This document shows, piece by piece, positions 8,760-17,595 of a stretch of DNA of 64,000 bases. A program made the translations under genes and the position numbers. Numbering within the stretch: the stretch's first letter is position 1; each line of letters opens with the position of its first letter. The stretch is from CAZQKW01 sp964594075 (lineage in GTDB: Bacteria; Desulfobacterota; WTBG01; CAIYCZ01): the NCBI GenBank assembly GCA_964594075.1, contig CAZQKW010000001.1, positions 77,020 through 141,019 of the forward strand, written 5' to 3'. The notes under the pieces are model-generated. The model did not search any database, was not told the origin of the DNA, and was given only the letters and a program-made list of their open reading frames with translations.

Positions 8760-9210
8760 TAGCGGAACCGGACCAGCAACCGTGGGAGTGTTGCAAAAAT
8801 GTTATGGCGTGCTGTTCATTATTGCCTTACTGTGCTGTTCGTGCGCTGTTGTGCGGCCGCCGGAAAAGAGGATTCCCTATCCCGAGGGGCCTGCTGTTGC
8901 CGGCGTCCCGACTGACGAAGATCTGTTTCTGCTCGGCGCTTCGTATTTAGGCAATAAAGAAATAACGCCTGATTATTTTAATGCCCGGCTGGCATTTGAA
9001 AAATTGCAGAAAACCTATCCCCGCAGCAGGTGGCGGCCGGCAGCCCAGCAGCTTATACAGCTTATTGACGAGGTCCAGGCCTGCAACCGCACGTCGTCGC
9101 ATAGAGAAATGTTAAAAATTTTGCAGGAAAATGAAAAACTGAAAAAAGATCTTGAGCGTTTGAGGCGTCTTGAAATAGAATCAGAGAAACGGGCTAAAAT
9201 ACTCAAATAG
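8743..9210 (+). CDS. Small lipoprotein with TPR-like helices
   Basis: About 155 residues: a hydrophobic signal ending LLCCSC (lipobox), then a region with YPRSRWRPAAQQLIQLIDE like the tetratricopeptide part of outer-membrane-assembly lipoproteins, and a C-terminal coiled coil. The likely location is the periplasmic face of a membrane. It overlaps the end of the GGDEF gene by 17 bases, so both are translated from one message and may work together. The start is uncertain: ATG 8743 follows AAGAAG, while a TTG near 8788 with GGGAG upstream would give a shorter, more typical signal. Confidence 0.6.
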   Translation: MCINTDSGTGPATVGVLQKCYGVLFIIALLCCSCAVVRPPEKRIPYPEGPAVAGVPTDEDLFLLGASYLGNKEITPDYFNARLAFEKLQKTYPRSRWRPAAQQLIQLIDEVQACNRTSSHREMLKILQENEKLKKDLERLRRLEIESEKRAKILK

Positions 9211-9221
9211 ACACCCTGCGC

Positions 9222-10247
9222 TCATCTCGCAGCGCCGTATCGGCTGTGGTTAGAACGCGGCATCTCGCTGATAAAAAATTCCAGCCAGAGCAGCAGCAGC
9301 GCTGCAACAATGAACCACTGAAAACGTTCCTCCCACCGCTGTGCGCGTGTTGAGCGGAGTTCTTTTTTTTCGATCGCTCCGCGTATGCCCTCTTTATAAA
9401 TTTTGTTTAAATCCAGATCGCCGGTTACTGACCGGACATAGCTGCCCCCGGTTTCTAATGCTATCCTCTGCAGTGTCGCTTCATCAAGCTTGCTGAGCAC
9501 CAGTTCCCCCTGCTCGTTCTTCTTAAAACCCCCTGAACCGTCTTGAACGGGAATCGGTGCGCCGCCTTCCTGACCAACGCCAATAGTACAGATTTTTATG
9601 CCCTCTTTTTTTGCCTCCTGCGCTGCTTCTAGGGGGTTGCCGGCATGATCTTCTCCATCAGTAATGATAATAAGCGCTTTTGCGGTGCGTTCTCGGCTGT
9701 TAAAAGATTTAATGGCAGTTTTAATCGCGTCCCCGATCGCAGTTCCCGGAACAGGTATCAAGTCAGGGTCAAGATAATCTAAAAATATTTTAAACGCACC
9801 ATAGTCAAGGGTCAAGGGACAATGGACAAAGCTGGTACCGGCAAATGCAATTAGCCCGATTCGGTCCCCCTCCAGCATCTGGCATAAGTCATAAACCTTG
9901 CGTTTGGCGCGTTCCAGACGATTGGGTTTGATGTCCTGGGCACGCATGCTTTGAGAAACATCAATTGCGACCATGATATCAATGCCTTTGCGGGTAATAT
10001 CTTCCCATCGAAATCCCCAGCGTGGCTGCATCAGTGCAAACAATGCGCAGCATAATGCCGCGGGCAGCAGGACGGCTTTTAATTTTTGCCTCCCCGCGCA
10101 GGAAGCGGGGACCAGCTCGGCGCACAGCGCTTCCCCGCAAAATTGTTTAATGCGTTCCCCCTTTTTTTTCAAGGAATAGATAAAAAAGACCGCCAGAACC
10201 GGTATAAGCCAGAATAGTAATACATAAGCAGGATGTGCAAATTTCAT
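9222..10247 (-). CDS. VWA-domain membrane protein (BatB-like)
   Basis: A 341-residue protein with an N-terminal membrane segment pair (residues 5-75), a von Willebrand A domain with the MIDAS motif DVSQS near residue 94, and a C-terminal helix near 320. BatA/BatB proteins sit in the inner membrane with the VWA domain in the periplasm and usually work with a MoxR ATPase. The start is ATG 10247, preceded by AAAGGCG; eight extra upstream residues were dropped. It is the last gene of the MoxR-DUF58-BatD-BatA-BatB operon. Confidence 0.8.
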   Translation of the reverse strand: MKFAHPAYVLLFWLIPVLAVFFIYSLKKKGERIKQFCGEALCAELVPASCAGRQKLKAVLLPAALCCALFALMQPRWGFRWEDITRKGIDIMVAIDVSQSMRAQDIKPNRLERAKRKVYDLCQMLEGDRIGLIAFAGTSFVHCPLTLDYGAFKIFLDYLDPDLIPVPGTAIGDAIKTAIKSFNSRERTAKALIIITDGEDHAGNPLEAAQEAKKEGIKICTIGVGQEGGAPIPVQDGSGGFKKNEQGELVLSKLDEATLQRIALETGGSYVRSVTGDLDLNKIYKEGIRGAIEKKELRSTRAQRWEERFQWFIVAALLLLWLEFFISEMPRSNHSRYGAAR

Positions 10248-10311
10248 GGAACGCCTTTCAATAATCAGCACTCTGCTTTCAGGATAATGAGAGAACTGGT
10301 GTGCTTGCTGT

Positions 10312-11310
10312 TCATGGTATTTTCATAAACCAGGTATGTGCCAGCAGGATTTCTACCAGAATAAACAATACCCCCGGGATGAGGAACCAGTGAAATAATT
10401 CCGTATAGTCCATATATTCTTTTACTTTTGCCGGAGTTTTTTCCATTGCATCAATCTGCTGATAGATTGTTTTTAAGGCTTCAGTGTTGGTTGCCCTGAA
10501 ATAGCGGCCGCCGGTTTTTTGCGCAATGTCTTTGAGCGTGTCCTCGTCCAGATCCACTTTCTGATACACATAGTGCGTGCCAAACAGGCTTTCAACCAGG
10601 AACGGCGCTTCACCCTCAGTGCCGACGCCAATGGTATATACTTTTATACCATAGGTTTTTGCTATGTCTGCGGCGGTTGCCGGCATGATAGTGCCGGTAT
10701 TGTTGCGGCCGTCAGTTAAAAGAATAACAATTTTTGATTTTGATTTAACATCTTTAAGCCGCTTGACACAGGTTGCCAGCGCCGATCCGATCGCGGTGGT
10801 ATCTCCCGCCATCCCGATTTCCAGCCGCTCTACAAAGCTCAGTAAAACTCCATAGTCAAGGGTCAGCGGGCACTGGGTGAACGCCTCCTCGGCAAAGACC
10901 ACCATGCCGATCCGGTCATGACGGCGACCGCGAATGAATTCATTCACCTCCTTTTTTACGATCTGAAGCCGGTTTACCCGCTTATTGTCAAGCTTAAAAT
11001 CAAGCGCATTCATGCTTCCGGAGGTATCAATGCAGAGCATGATATCCACCCCCTCGGAAATAATCTCGGTTGATGTGCTGCCTGACTGGGGCTGGGCCAG
11101 GGCCATTATAAACAGACTCACGGCAGCGCACCGCAGGATCAGCAGGAGTTTTCGCATGGCAAGCGAGCGCGACGGCTTAACTGCATACAGCGTTTCCAGC
11201 GAAGAAAAGCGAATTGCACTGCTGCCAATCTTTTTCCGATCATAATAGACCATAACCGGCACTATCAGTAAGAGTGTCAATAACCATGGGTCTGCAAATC
11301 GGGTTAGCAT
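10312..11310 (-). CDS. VWA-domain membrane protein (BatA-like)
   Basis: A 332-residue paralogue of the following gene with the same plan: TM segments at residues 7-22 and 52-72, a VWA domain whose MIDAS reads DTSGS near residue 93, and a C-terminal TM at 306-325. The TDGRNNTG and GVGTEGEAPF regions supply the other MIDAS contacts. BatA partners BatB in Aerotolerance-type clusters. It starts 6 bases from the stop of the BatD-like gene, indicating tight coupling. Confidence 0.82.
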   Translation of the reverse strand: MLTRFADPWLLTLLLIVPVMVYYDRKKIGSSAIRFSSLETLYAVKPSRSLAMRKLLLILRCAAVSLFIMALAQPQSGSTSTEIISEGVDIMLCIDTSGSMNALDFKLDNKRVNRLQIVKKEVNEFIRGRRHDRIGMVVFAEEAFTQCPLTLDYGVLLSFVERLEIGMAGDTTAIGSALATCVKRLKDVKSKSKIVILLTDGRNNTGTIMPATAADIAKTYGIKVYTIGVGTEGEAPFLVESLFGTHYVYQKVDLDEDTLKDIAQKTGGRYFRATNTEALKTIYQQIDAMEKTPAKVKEYMDYTELFHWFLIPGVLFILVEILLAHTWFMKIP

Positions 11311-11316
11311 AAAGCC

Positions 11317-12336
11317 TCAGTTGGCTGATGGTGGTGTTGAATAATTCGTGGTAGTACCGGCAGTGGCAGGGGCAGATGCACCTTCCTTGGTTTCCTCGAT
11401 AACGCGCATAATTTTTCGGTATTCAGTGTCCGTGGTATTTTTATCCGGACAGAGCCGGGCAAACTTTACCAAGTCGGCAAAGCGTAAAATATCCCGCATC
11501 TCTGCTTTGATTGCTGAACTAAACTCCTGGCTGCTAATAATATCCGGCACCAGCTCCTCAGTAGTCCGTTCTACCGCCGGTATATGAAAGCGCCGCTCAA
11601 TATAGCGCCGAAAAATTTCGGAGAGCCGAAAATAGTATTCTCTTATAACGCCCTTTTCTATCAATTGATCCCGGTTCAGCGCCTCCAGCTCCTCCAACGC
11701 AAGTTGGTGGGCGGGTTTTGGCGGTGCGGCTGCACGATGCCGCCTTCTTCGTCGGGAGAGCCAGAAAACAGTTCCGGCAACCAGGAAAAGAAATACCACC
11801 ACGGCCCCGTATAGAACCACCCGGAGCAGTGGCCGGGGAATTTCCTGAATCGGTTTAATATCAATAATGTCGGCACTCGCACCCGCGGGTTTGTCCTGCA
11901 AACCAGACTTAACCGCAATAAAAATCTGTGGACTCTGCAGTTCCTTCAATTCCCCCCTTTGATCGGTATAGGAGAGTTTCACGGGCGGGATGACGTAAGA
12001 GCCGACAAGGTCTGGCTGCAGTTTATACCACTTGGTGTGAACCATGCGGTCGTCAATAAGTCGGGGGCCTTCTTCGCCTGCCTCAATAATGCGCAGACCG
12101 GTAATGAGCGAACCGGCTTCGGGAAGATTCACGGAAAGCGCCGGATCATGGTTAAGGGTGAGAGTAAACGTTACAACGTCGCCGACGGTGACGCTTACTT
12201 TATCAACATGGGCATTAAGGCACACCGGCTGCAGCAGGGTTTTGTTCTTTTCTTGTGCTTTATCCTCACGGTAAACCGTGCAGGAGCTGCAGAACGCTAA
12301 CATTATTAGACCTACCGCAATAACTGTGCCTCTCAC
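11317..12336 (-). CDS. BatD-like membrane lipoprotein
   Basis: A 339-residue protein with a GTG start and GGAGG upstream. The N-terminal signal ends in a Cys-rich lipobox (LAFCSSC), residues 40-150 form a beta-sandwich, a single TM lies at ~178-200 followed by RRRRRHR, and the C-terminal ~130 residues are a cytoplasmic helical domain. This is the usual layout of the BatD/oxygen-tolerance component between DUF58 and BatA. Sequence similarity within the family is low, so the name rests mainly on topology and position. Confidence 0.65.
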   Translation of the reverse strand: MRGTVIAVGLIMLAFCSSCTVYREDKAQEKNKTLLQPVCLNAHVDKVSVTVGDVVTFTLTLNHDPALSVNLPEAGSLITGLRIIEAGEEGPRLIDDRMVHTKWYKLQPDLVGSYVIPPVKLSYTDQRGELKELQSPQIFIAVKSGLQDKPAGASADIIDIKPIQEIPRPLLRVVLYGAVVVFLFLVAGTVFWLSRRRRRHRAAAPPKPAHQLALEELEALNRDQLIEKGVIREYYFRLSEIFRRYIERRFHIPAVERTTEELVPDIISSQEFSSAIKAEMRDILRFADLVKFARLCPDKNTTDTEYRKIMRVIEETKEGASAPATAGTTTNYSTPPSAN

Positions 12337-12408
12337 CTCTGCTTTTCCTCCAATTGCAATTTCTGGCCAGGGATAAGGAGTCTTACATAGGCAACGCCGG
12401 CGCTCGTA

Positions 12409-13284
12409 TCATCGCCGTTTTTCACGCATTCTAAAAAAATGGAGCAGGGTATCTACGTAGGGGGTATCTGTCCTGATATCAATATAATCTATGCGGCCTG
12501 CGCGAAAAGCTGCTACACGCTGCTCATCTTTTTTCTTTGAAAGCGCACGGTAGGCGTTGCGAACCTTTTCATCAGAGGTATCAACCAGCAGGGTGTCGCC
12601 GGTCTCTGCATCCTCAAGCGCAAGTATGCCAACGTTGGGCAATTCCCGCTCGCGCGGATCGGCAATGTGGATGGCTATAACATCATGTTTTTTATTGGTT
12701 ACCCGCAGCGCATGCTCATAGCCGTGAGCGATAAAGTCAGATATAACAAACACAACCGCTCGGCGTCTGCACACGGTATTCAGGTAGTTCAGCGCTGCAA
12801 CAATGTCGGTGCCGGCTGCGCGAGGGCGGTGTGCAAGAACTTCCTTTATAACCCGCCAGACGTGGCTGCGTCCTTTTTTGGGGGGGATGTATTTTTCCAC
12901 ATGATCGCTGAAAATGACAAGCCCCACTTTGTCGTTGCTCTTTATAGCTGCAAATGCAATCACCGACGTCAGTTCTGCTGCGAGTTCGTTTTTTAGCTGC
13001 CGCACCGTGCCAAACAGGCCGGATGAGCTGACATCAACGAGCAGCATAATGGTAAGCTCGCGTTCCTCCCGATAGAGCTTAATGTAGGGATGCCCCATGC
13101 GGGCGGTCACATTCCAGTCAATATCTCTGATATCGTCTCCCGGCGTATATTCCCGCACCTCCTGAAACTCCATTCCCCTGCCGCGAAATGCGCTTTCATA
13201 CTCTCCCGCAAATATATCATTGACCAGGTAATTGGTGCGAATATGGATTTTTTTGATTTTTTGCAGCGTTTCCTTGGGGATCAT
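12409..13284 (-). CDS. DUF58 domain protein
   Basis: About 291 residues. GRGMEFQEVREYTPGDDIRDIDW, split here as GRGMEFQEVREY and TPGDDIRDIDW, is the DUF58 signature near residue 35-60, and the rest is a VWA-like fold with DVSSS. DUF58 proteins accompany MoxR ATPases and VWA proteins. ATG 13284 is chosen; an in-frame GTG three codons upstream is also possible. A 190-base gap separates it from moxR, unusually wide for this operon. Confidence 0.85.
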   Translation of the reverse strand: MIPKETLQKIKKIHIRTNYLVNDIFAGEYESAFRGRGMEFQEVREYTPGDDIRDIDWNVTARMGHPYIKLYREERELTIMLLVDVSSSGLFGTVRQLKNELAAELTSVIAFAAIKSNDKVGLVIFSDHVEKYIPPKKGRSHVWRVIKEVLAHRPRAAGTDIVAALNYLNTVCRRRAVVFVISDFIAHGYEHALRVTNKKHDVIAIHIADPRERELPNVGILALEDAETGDTLLVDTSDEKVRNAYRALSKKKDEQRVAAFRAGRIDYIDIRTDTPYVDTLLHFFRMREKRR

Positions 13285-13315
13285 GGCAGGCACTCGCCGG
13301 CGTGCACTATAGCGT

Positions 13316-13330
13316 CACCATTATATGGTG
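13316..13330 (-). promoter_or_regulatory. Inverted repeat over a TATAAT before the DUF58 gene
   Basis: On the minus strand CACCATATAATGGTG is an inverted repeat (CACCAT/ATGGTG) whose centre contains TATAAT, about 35 bases upstream of the DUF58 start. It could be an internal promoter with an operator, separating DUF58-Bat expression from moxR. No convincing -35 is seen. Confidence 0.35.
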
Positions 13331-13430
13331 TCCAAACGAAACGAGAATTCCCTAACGCAGTCCCTTTTACCCGCGTGCCGAATCGAAACCTCCGTGGTGC
13401 GACGTGTTGGGACGACACGAAAGCATTAGA

Positions 13431-13469
13431 AGAGACAATTAACACCGAGCATCTGGTGCTGCTGTCTCT
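13431..13469 (-). other. Hairpin after moxR
   Basis: AGAGACA (13431-13437) pairs with TGTCTCT (13463-13469), with an inner CACC/GGTG stem. It starts about 15 bases past the moxR stop on the minus strand. There is no T tract, so it is more likely an mRNA processing or attenuation structure than a full terminator. Confidence 0.35.
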
Positions 13470-13482
13470 GTTCTGAGCCAGA

Positions 13483-14469
13483 TTACGGGACTTCAATGTG
13501 GTCAAAAATCTTACTGATAATATCATCGGTGGTTAAGTTTTCTGCCTCAGCCTCATAGCTCAATATAATTCTGTGGCGCAGTATGTCCCTGCCGATGGTC
13601 TTAATGTCTTGCGGGGTAACATAGCCTCTTCCCTGCAGAAAGGCATAGGCGCGCGCAGCCTGGTTCAAATAGATAGTTGCCCGCGGTGACGCGCCGAATT
13701 GAATCAAGTGTTCAATGTCAATGCCGAATACTCTTGGCTCGCGTGTGGCAAACACCACTGCAACAATATAATCCTGCAGTTTGTCATCAAGATAAATCTG
13801 ATCTACCACGTTTCGGACGGCAAGAATTTCCTCCGGCGTTGTTACCGGCTTGATCCGCGGCGTCGTGCGGCGGGCAATGCGGTTCATGATCTCTTTTTCC
13901 TCCGTCTTGCTGGGATAGCCGACCTTGAGCTTCAGCATAAAACGGTCAACCTGCGCTTCAGGCAACGGATAGGTTCCCTCCTGTTCAATGGGATTCTGTG
14001 TAGCCATGACCAGAAACGGCTCGCCAAGGGGAAAAGTAGTCTCGCCAATGGTCACCTGTCGTTCCTGCATACACTCAAGCAAGGCGCTCTGAACCTTGGC
14101 CGGTGCCCGGTTTATCTCGTCCGCAAGCAGAATGTTGGTAAAAATGGGGCCTTTCTTTACGGTAAATTCCCCGCTTTTTGGTAGGTAAATGTGCGTTCCG
14201 ATTAAATCAGCAGGAAGCAGGTCGGGGGTGAACTGAATGCGCTGAAAGCTGGTATGAATTGTCTGCGCCAGCGTTTTCACAGCGGTGGTTTTGGCAAGCC
14301 CCGGCACACCTTCCACCAGAATATGGCCGTTGGCGATCAGACCAATGAGTAGCCGCTCGAGCAGGTAGTCCTGGCCGACCATTACCGTGCGCATTTCTTG
14401 CAGCACGTTCCTGAGGATCACGCTTTTTTCTGCAACCTCCCTGGTTATATCTTGGATGTTAGGCTCCAT
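13483..14469 (-). CDS. MoxR-family AAA+ ATPase
   Basis: A 328-residue MoxR ATPase. Walker A is GVPGLAKT near residue 55, Walker B is LLADEINRAP near 115, followed by sensor 1 ATQNP and the arginine-finger region PLPEAQVDRF. MoxR proteins act as chaperone-like ATPases on VWA-domain clients; the clients here are presumably the DUF58 and Bat genes downstream. The start is supported by GGGGAGG upstream of ATG 14469. Confidence 0.9.
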   Translation of the reverse strand: MEPNIQDITREVAEKSVILRNVLQEMRTVMVGQDYLLERLLIGLIANGHILVEGVPGLAKTTAVKTLAQTIHTSFQRIQFTPDLLPADLIGTHIYLPKSGEFTVKKGPIFTNILLADEINRAPAKVQSALLECMQERQVTIGETTFPLGEPFLVMATQNPIEQEGTYPLPEAQVDRFMLKLKVGYPSKTEEKEIMNRIARRTTPRIKPVTTPEEILAVRNVVDQIYLDDKLQDYIVAVVFATREPRVFGIDIEHLIQFGASPRATIYLNQAARAYAFLQGRGYVTPQDIKTIGRDILRHRIILSYEAEAENLTTDDIISKIFDHIEVP

Positions 14470-14653
14470 ATAAACCTCCCCGTGGTTTCGGATTCGGAAA
14501 ACAGTTTAAAATACCTCGTTATGCGCGTTTCCCTCACGTAACTTTATCCATACGTTTTCTGGCAACGGAAGCTCGAAAGAGCAAAGGGAAGGAAATAAGT
14601 AGATGGTTATGGGGTATAAAAAAACTGCTATCCTGATCAGGCAGAACATGTAT

Positions 14654-15760
14654 TCATCTGAACAGCTTCCTAAATTTCCCTTTTTCTTTTTCACCGCTTT
14701 CTGATTCCAGACTTGCCAGTTCACGGAACAATTCTTCCTGCCGCTTGGTCAGGTTGGTGGGTGTTTTAACAATCACTTGCACGATCTCGTCCCCTTTTCC
14801 CATACCATTAAGATAGGGAATTCCTGCTCCCTTTATGGTGAATAGGTCGCCGGACTGAGTTCCGCGGGAAATATGAATGGACTCAGTGCCGTTCAGGGTC
14901 GGAACTTCAATATCTGCCCCCAGAGCAGCCTGGGAAAATGAAATAGGCACTTGGCATATAATGTCATTATTATGTCGCTGGAAAAAGGGGTCTTCTTCAA
15001 CATGGATAAAGACATAGAGGTCGCCCGGAGGCCCTCCTCGTTCCCCCGGTTCTCCTTCGCCATGAAGCTTCAGTCTGATGCCCGTTTCCACGCCCGCCGG
15101 AATTTTAACCTTGAGGGTTTTGCTCTGCAGTATCTTGCCCTGCCCCTTGCATTTTTTGCAGTGTTTGGTAATGTAGGTGCCGGTTCCATGGCAATGAGAA
15201 CAGGTGGTACTGATGGTAAAAAAGCCCTGGGTTTGATTTATCTGTCCCCGGCCTTTACACCAGCGACAGGTCTCTGGCGTTGTGCCGGGCTCTGCACCTG
15301 ACCCGTTGCACTCCTCGCATAGAGCGGGTTTTTTAACATCAATCTCCGTTTCCTTGCCAAAGGCAGCATCACGGAGCGAAATAGTGAGGTCATAGCGCAA
15401 ATCAGCGCCTCGGCGCGCGGAAGACCGTCTGCGGCCTCGTGTGCCAAAGCCGCCAAAACCGAAAAAGTCCTCAAAAATATCTCCAAATGAAGCAAAAATA
15501 TCTTCAAACCCGGCAAATCCTGAAAAGCCGGTGCGCTTGAGTCCTTCATGGCCAAACCGGTCATACAGCCCGCGTTTTTCTGGATCGCTTAACACTTCAT
15601 AGGCTTCGCTGGCCTCTTTGAATTTTTCTTCAGCTTCCTTGTTGCCGGGATTTCTGTCAGGGTGATACTCAAGGGCTTTCTGGCGGTAGGCTTTTTTTAT
15701 TTCAGTTTCTGTCGCATTCCGGGACACGCCCAGTATTTCATAATAATCGCGTTTTGTCAT
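14654..15760 (-). CDS. dnaJ: Chaperone protein DnaJ
   Basis: A 368-residue type I DnaJ with every domain: J domain with YHPDRNPG (HPD near residue 33), a Gly/Phe-rich region at ~70-110 including GFGGFGTRG, four CxxCxGxG zinc repeats (CEECNGSG, CRWCKGRG, CSHCHGTG, CKKCKGQG) and the C-terminal substrate-binding domains. It stimulates DnaK. Neighbours include a sigma-32-like factor, which fits heat-shock control. A 48-residue membrane ORF ends 5 bases upstream of its start. Confidence 0.95.
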   Translation of the reverse strand: MTKRDYYEILGVSRNATETEIKKAYRQKALEYHPDRNPGNKEAEEKFKEASEAYEVLSDPEKRGLYDRFGHEGLKRTGFSGFAGFEDIFASFGDIFEDFFGFGGFGTRGRRRSSARRGADLRYDLTISLRDAAFGKETEIDVKKPALCEECNGSGAEPGTTPETCRWCKGRGQINQTQGFFTISTTCSHCHGTGTYITKHCKKCKGQGKILQSKTLKVKIPAGVETGIRLKLHGEGEPGERGGPPGDLYVFIHVEEDPFFQRHNNDIICQVPISFSQAALGADIEVPTLNGTESIHISRGTQSGDLFTIKGAGIPYLNGMGKGDEIVQVIVKTPTNLTKRQEELFRELASLESESGEKEKGKFRKLFR

Positions 15761-15765
15761 GGCCG

Positions 15766-15912
15766 TTACAGCTTAAAGAGGGGTAAATTCAGAATCCAGT
15801 CAATGTCAAACAATTCTCCTACAACTCCCAGCCCCAGGACAAACAGATACAGGAAAATAAGACCCACTATCAAGTAATCTTTATATTTCTTAACATAGGC
15901 TCTGGGTTGCAT
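15766..15912 (-). CDS. 48-residue single-pass membrane protein ahead of dnaJ
   Basis: An open frame from ATG 15912 to TAA 15766: basic N-terminus (MQPRAYVKKYKDY), one hydrophobic segment (LIVGLIFLYLFVLGLGVV, residues 14-31) and an acidic/hydrophobic tail ending NLPLFKL. It stops 5 bases before dnaJ, and a near-consensus promoter lies about 45 bases upstream, so it would be the first gene of the dnaJ transcript. No strong Shine-Dalgarno is visible. It is not a family I recognise; function unknown. Confidence 0.55.
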   Translation of the reverse strand: MQPRAYVKKYKDYLIVGLIFLYLFVLGLGVVGELFDIDWILNLPLFKL

Positions 15913-15958
15913 CTGATCTGCACCGGAGATACTTTTATGGCATTAAATTCAGAGTTTT

Positions 15959-15986
15959 ATTGTAACAACTAATTCAATTTTGTCAA
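15959..15986 (-). promoter_or_regulatory. Sigma70-type promoter for the small ORF and dnaJ
   Basis: On the minus strand TTGACA (15981-15986), a 16-base spacer, then TACAAT (15959-15964). The -35 is perfect and the -10 differs from consensus at one base. The predicted transcript would start near 15952, 40 bases before the 48-residue ORF. Confidence 0.65.
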
Positions 15987-16065
15987 GCGAGGGCGCCCGC
16001 AGACCGTGTGCCGCCCATTGCGGTTTGTTCTGACTGTGTTGCGTTTCAAAAAATAAAGAAAAAGG

Positions 16066-17004
16066 TTAAAAGTCAGGTATTTTTTCCTGAATATAATTCC
16101 GTATTTTCTTTTTTAATCGTTCCTCCAATTGGCGGACCCGTTCTTTGGTTATTCCATATTTCTCGCCTATTGCCTGGAGCGTTTGCGGGTGTTCCGACAA
16201 AAGCCGGTTATCCAAAATATCAAGCTCTTTTTCATCAAGGTTGTCTCTGACGCCGACAAGATGATGGCTGAAAAGTTCCTGAATCTCACTGAGAGCCATT
16301 TTTTTGTCAAAGAGTTCTGTTTCATCAGCGATAAAATCTCCCCGGGTTTCTTTCCAGTCATCCCCGACAACCTGATCAAGCGATGGTTCCCAGTCTCCCA
16401 TCCGCTGCTCCATTTCAATCACCTGTCCTTCGGTGGTGCTGAAGGTTTCGGCCAGACGCTTTGGTGCGGGATCAAAACCAAGGGCTTCAAGCCGTTTTTT
16501 CTCTTTCTGCAGATTGAAAAAGAGCTTTCGCTGGGTCTGCGTGGTGCCCACCTTTACCAGTTTCCAATTATCCATTATGTATTTTAATATATATGCCCTG
16601 ATCCAATAGGACGCATAATGGGAAAGCTTAACCCCGCGATATGGATCAAACTTTTTTATTGCCTGCATCAGCCCGATGTTGCCCTCTTGAATGAGGTCAA
16701 GCAGACTGGTCGTCCAGTGACGATGAAATTCCAGGGCAATTTTAACCACCAGACGCAGATTGCTGGTTACCAGTTTGTAGGCAGCATCCACATCCCCCGT
16801 TTCTCGGTAACGAATCGCCAAGCGGATTTCTTCCTCCCGGGTTAACAGAGGGAATTTTTTAATCTCCATTAAATATCTCTGAAGAGGATCATATTGCGCT
16901 GGCGTGGTAATTGATGAAGCGTCGTCAGCAGCTTCCTCGGTTTCAACGACCTCTAAATCGTCAAACTCCTCATCAAATTCAACCTGCTGAAATTTCTTCA
17001 CCAT
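16066..17004 (-). CDS. RNA polymerase sigma factor, sigma-32 (RpoH)-like
   Basis: A 312-residue sigma-70-family factor lacking region 1.1. It has an acidic N-terminus, region 1.2 DPLQRYLMEIKKFPLLTREEE, region 2 with DLIQEGNIGLMQAIKKFDP and SHYASYWIRAYI, region 3, and region 4 ending YGITKERVRQLEERLKKK. The size and the region 2.4/3 junction match the RpoH-like group common in delta-type proteobacteria. It likely directs stress-response transcription, and dnaJ is the nearby gene. A possible promoter is noted upstream. Confidence 0.85.
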   Translation of the reverse strand: MVKKFQQVEFDEEFDDLEVVETEEAADDASSITTPAQYDPLQRYLMEIKKFPLLTREEEIRLAIRYRETGDVDAAYKLVTSNLRLVVKIALEFHRHWTTSLLDLIQEGNIGLMQAIKKFDPYRGVKLSHYASYWIRAYILKYIMDNWKLVKVGTTQTQRKLFFNLQKEKKRLEALGFDPAPKRLAETFSTTEGQVIEMEQRMGDWEPSLDQVVGDDWKETRGDFIADETELFDKKMALSEIQELFSHHLVGVRDNLDEKELDILDNRLLSEHPQTLQAIGEKYGITKERVRQLEERLKKKIRNYIQEKIPDF

Positions 17005-17056
17005 ACATTTGTTCCTCGTTTACGCCCCTAAAAAACTGGCACCTTTTGATTTTTAA

Positions 17057-17087
17057 ATTCTATCATAATAACTCACTGAATTGTCAA
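17057..17087 (-). promoter_or_regulatory. Possible promoter of the sigma factor gene
   Basis: Minus strand TTGACA (17082-17087) and TAGAAT (17057-17062), with a 19-base spacer, longer than ideal. It lies about 55 bases before the start codon. Confidence 0.4.
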
Positions 17088-17551
17088 AATATTATACCTA
17101 AATGCATAAGCAATCAGGACTTTGCCAGTGCACATTTTATAGCGGAAAGACTACGAACCAGTTTGAAACAATTTTCACCGCTCAGTATCTTGAAAAAGTC
17201 TAATTTAGCCATTTATTGATAGGACTTTTCCATAATTATTTCATTTGGTGTGGACGAAACAGCGCCGGGCGTTTTTCTCCGCCCCAACCACGTGCGTATC
17301 CTCTGGTATCACGACCCCGGCACGAACGTTTGTGTCGTGGCTACGAAACCCCCCGGTCGCTCGGGTGTTAATTTTTTTTATTATTTCCCGTTCCTTTTTT
17401 GTGTTCTCTCAGGGTTTACCTGAATTGAAGGGATAAATTTTGAACAACGCCCTGATTTATTGACAATTGTCCGGAAAATTGCTAACAGATGAGCGCAGTA
17501 TCCTGAGAGTGGCATCATGTAACTGCATGCAATTGATTTTGTGCCTGGGGT

Positions 17552-17580
17552 TTGACATAAATTTAATACGTTATTAATAG
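17552..17580 (+). promoter_or_regulatory. Possible smpB promoter
   Basis: A perfect TTGACA (17552-17557) and a weak TAATAG (17575-17580) with a 17-base spacer, 15 bases from the smpB start. Another TTGACA stands at 17460-17465 with TAACAG 17 bases on. Confidence 0.4.
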
Positions 17581-17595
17581 TTCTTCATAGGTTAT

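Larger units (their letters stand above)
17005..17595. other. 591-base intergenic region between the sigma factor and smpB
   Basis: No convincing gene. It holds divergent promoter candidates, an inverted repeat AAAAGTC (17194-17200) with GACTTTT (17223-17229), and a near-perfect palindrome CACGAACGTTTGTG at 17321-17334. The GC-rich stretch 17250-17360 differs in base composition from its AT-rich flanks and has a 63-codon open frame without coding character. Confidence 0.5.

Noticed and set aside
13281..13526. Minus-strand frame of 81 codons across the moxR-DUF58 gap
   Set aside because: It overlaps both flanking genes' ends, has no ribosome site and no recognisable content; the hairpin and palindrome explain the sequence better.
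13390..17350. Similar GC-rich words (GCTCGG(G)TGTTAATT, CACGAC/GTCGTG) in the 13.4- and 17.3-kb intergenic regions as copies of one repeat
   Set aside because: Only about 15 bases match well and the order of the other words differs; too weak to call a repeat family.
17005..17595. tmRNA gene beside smpB
   Set aside because: No tRNA-like ends, TpsiC arm or ANDxxLAA-type tag reading frame could be found in this gap.
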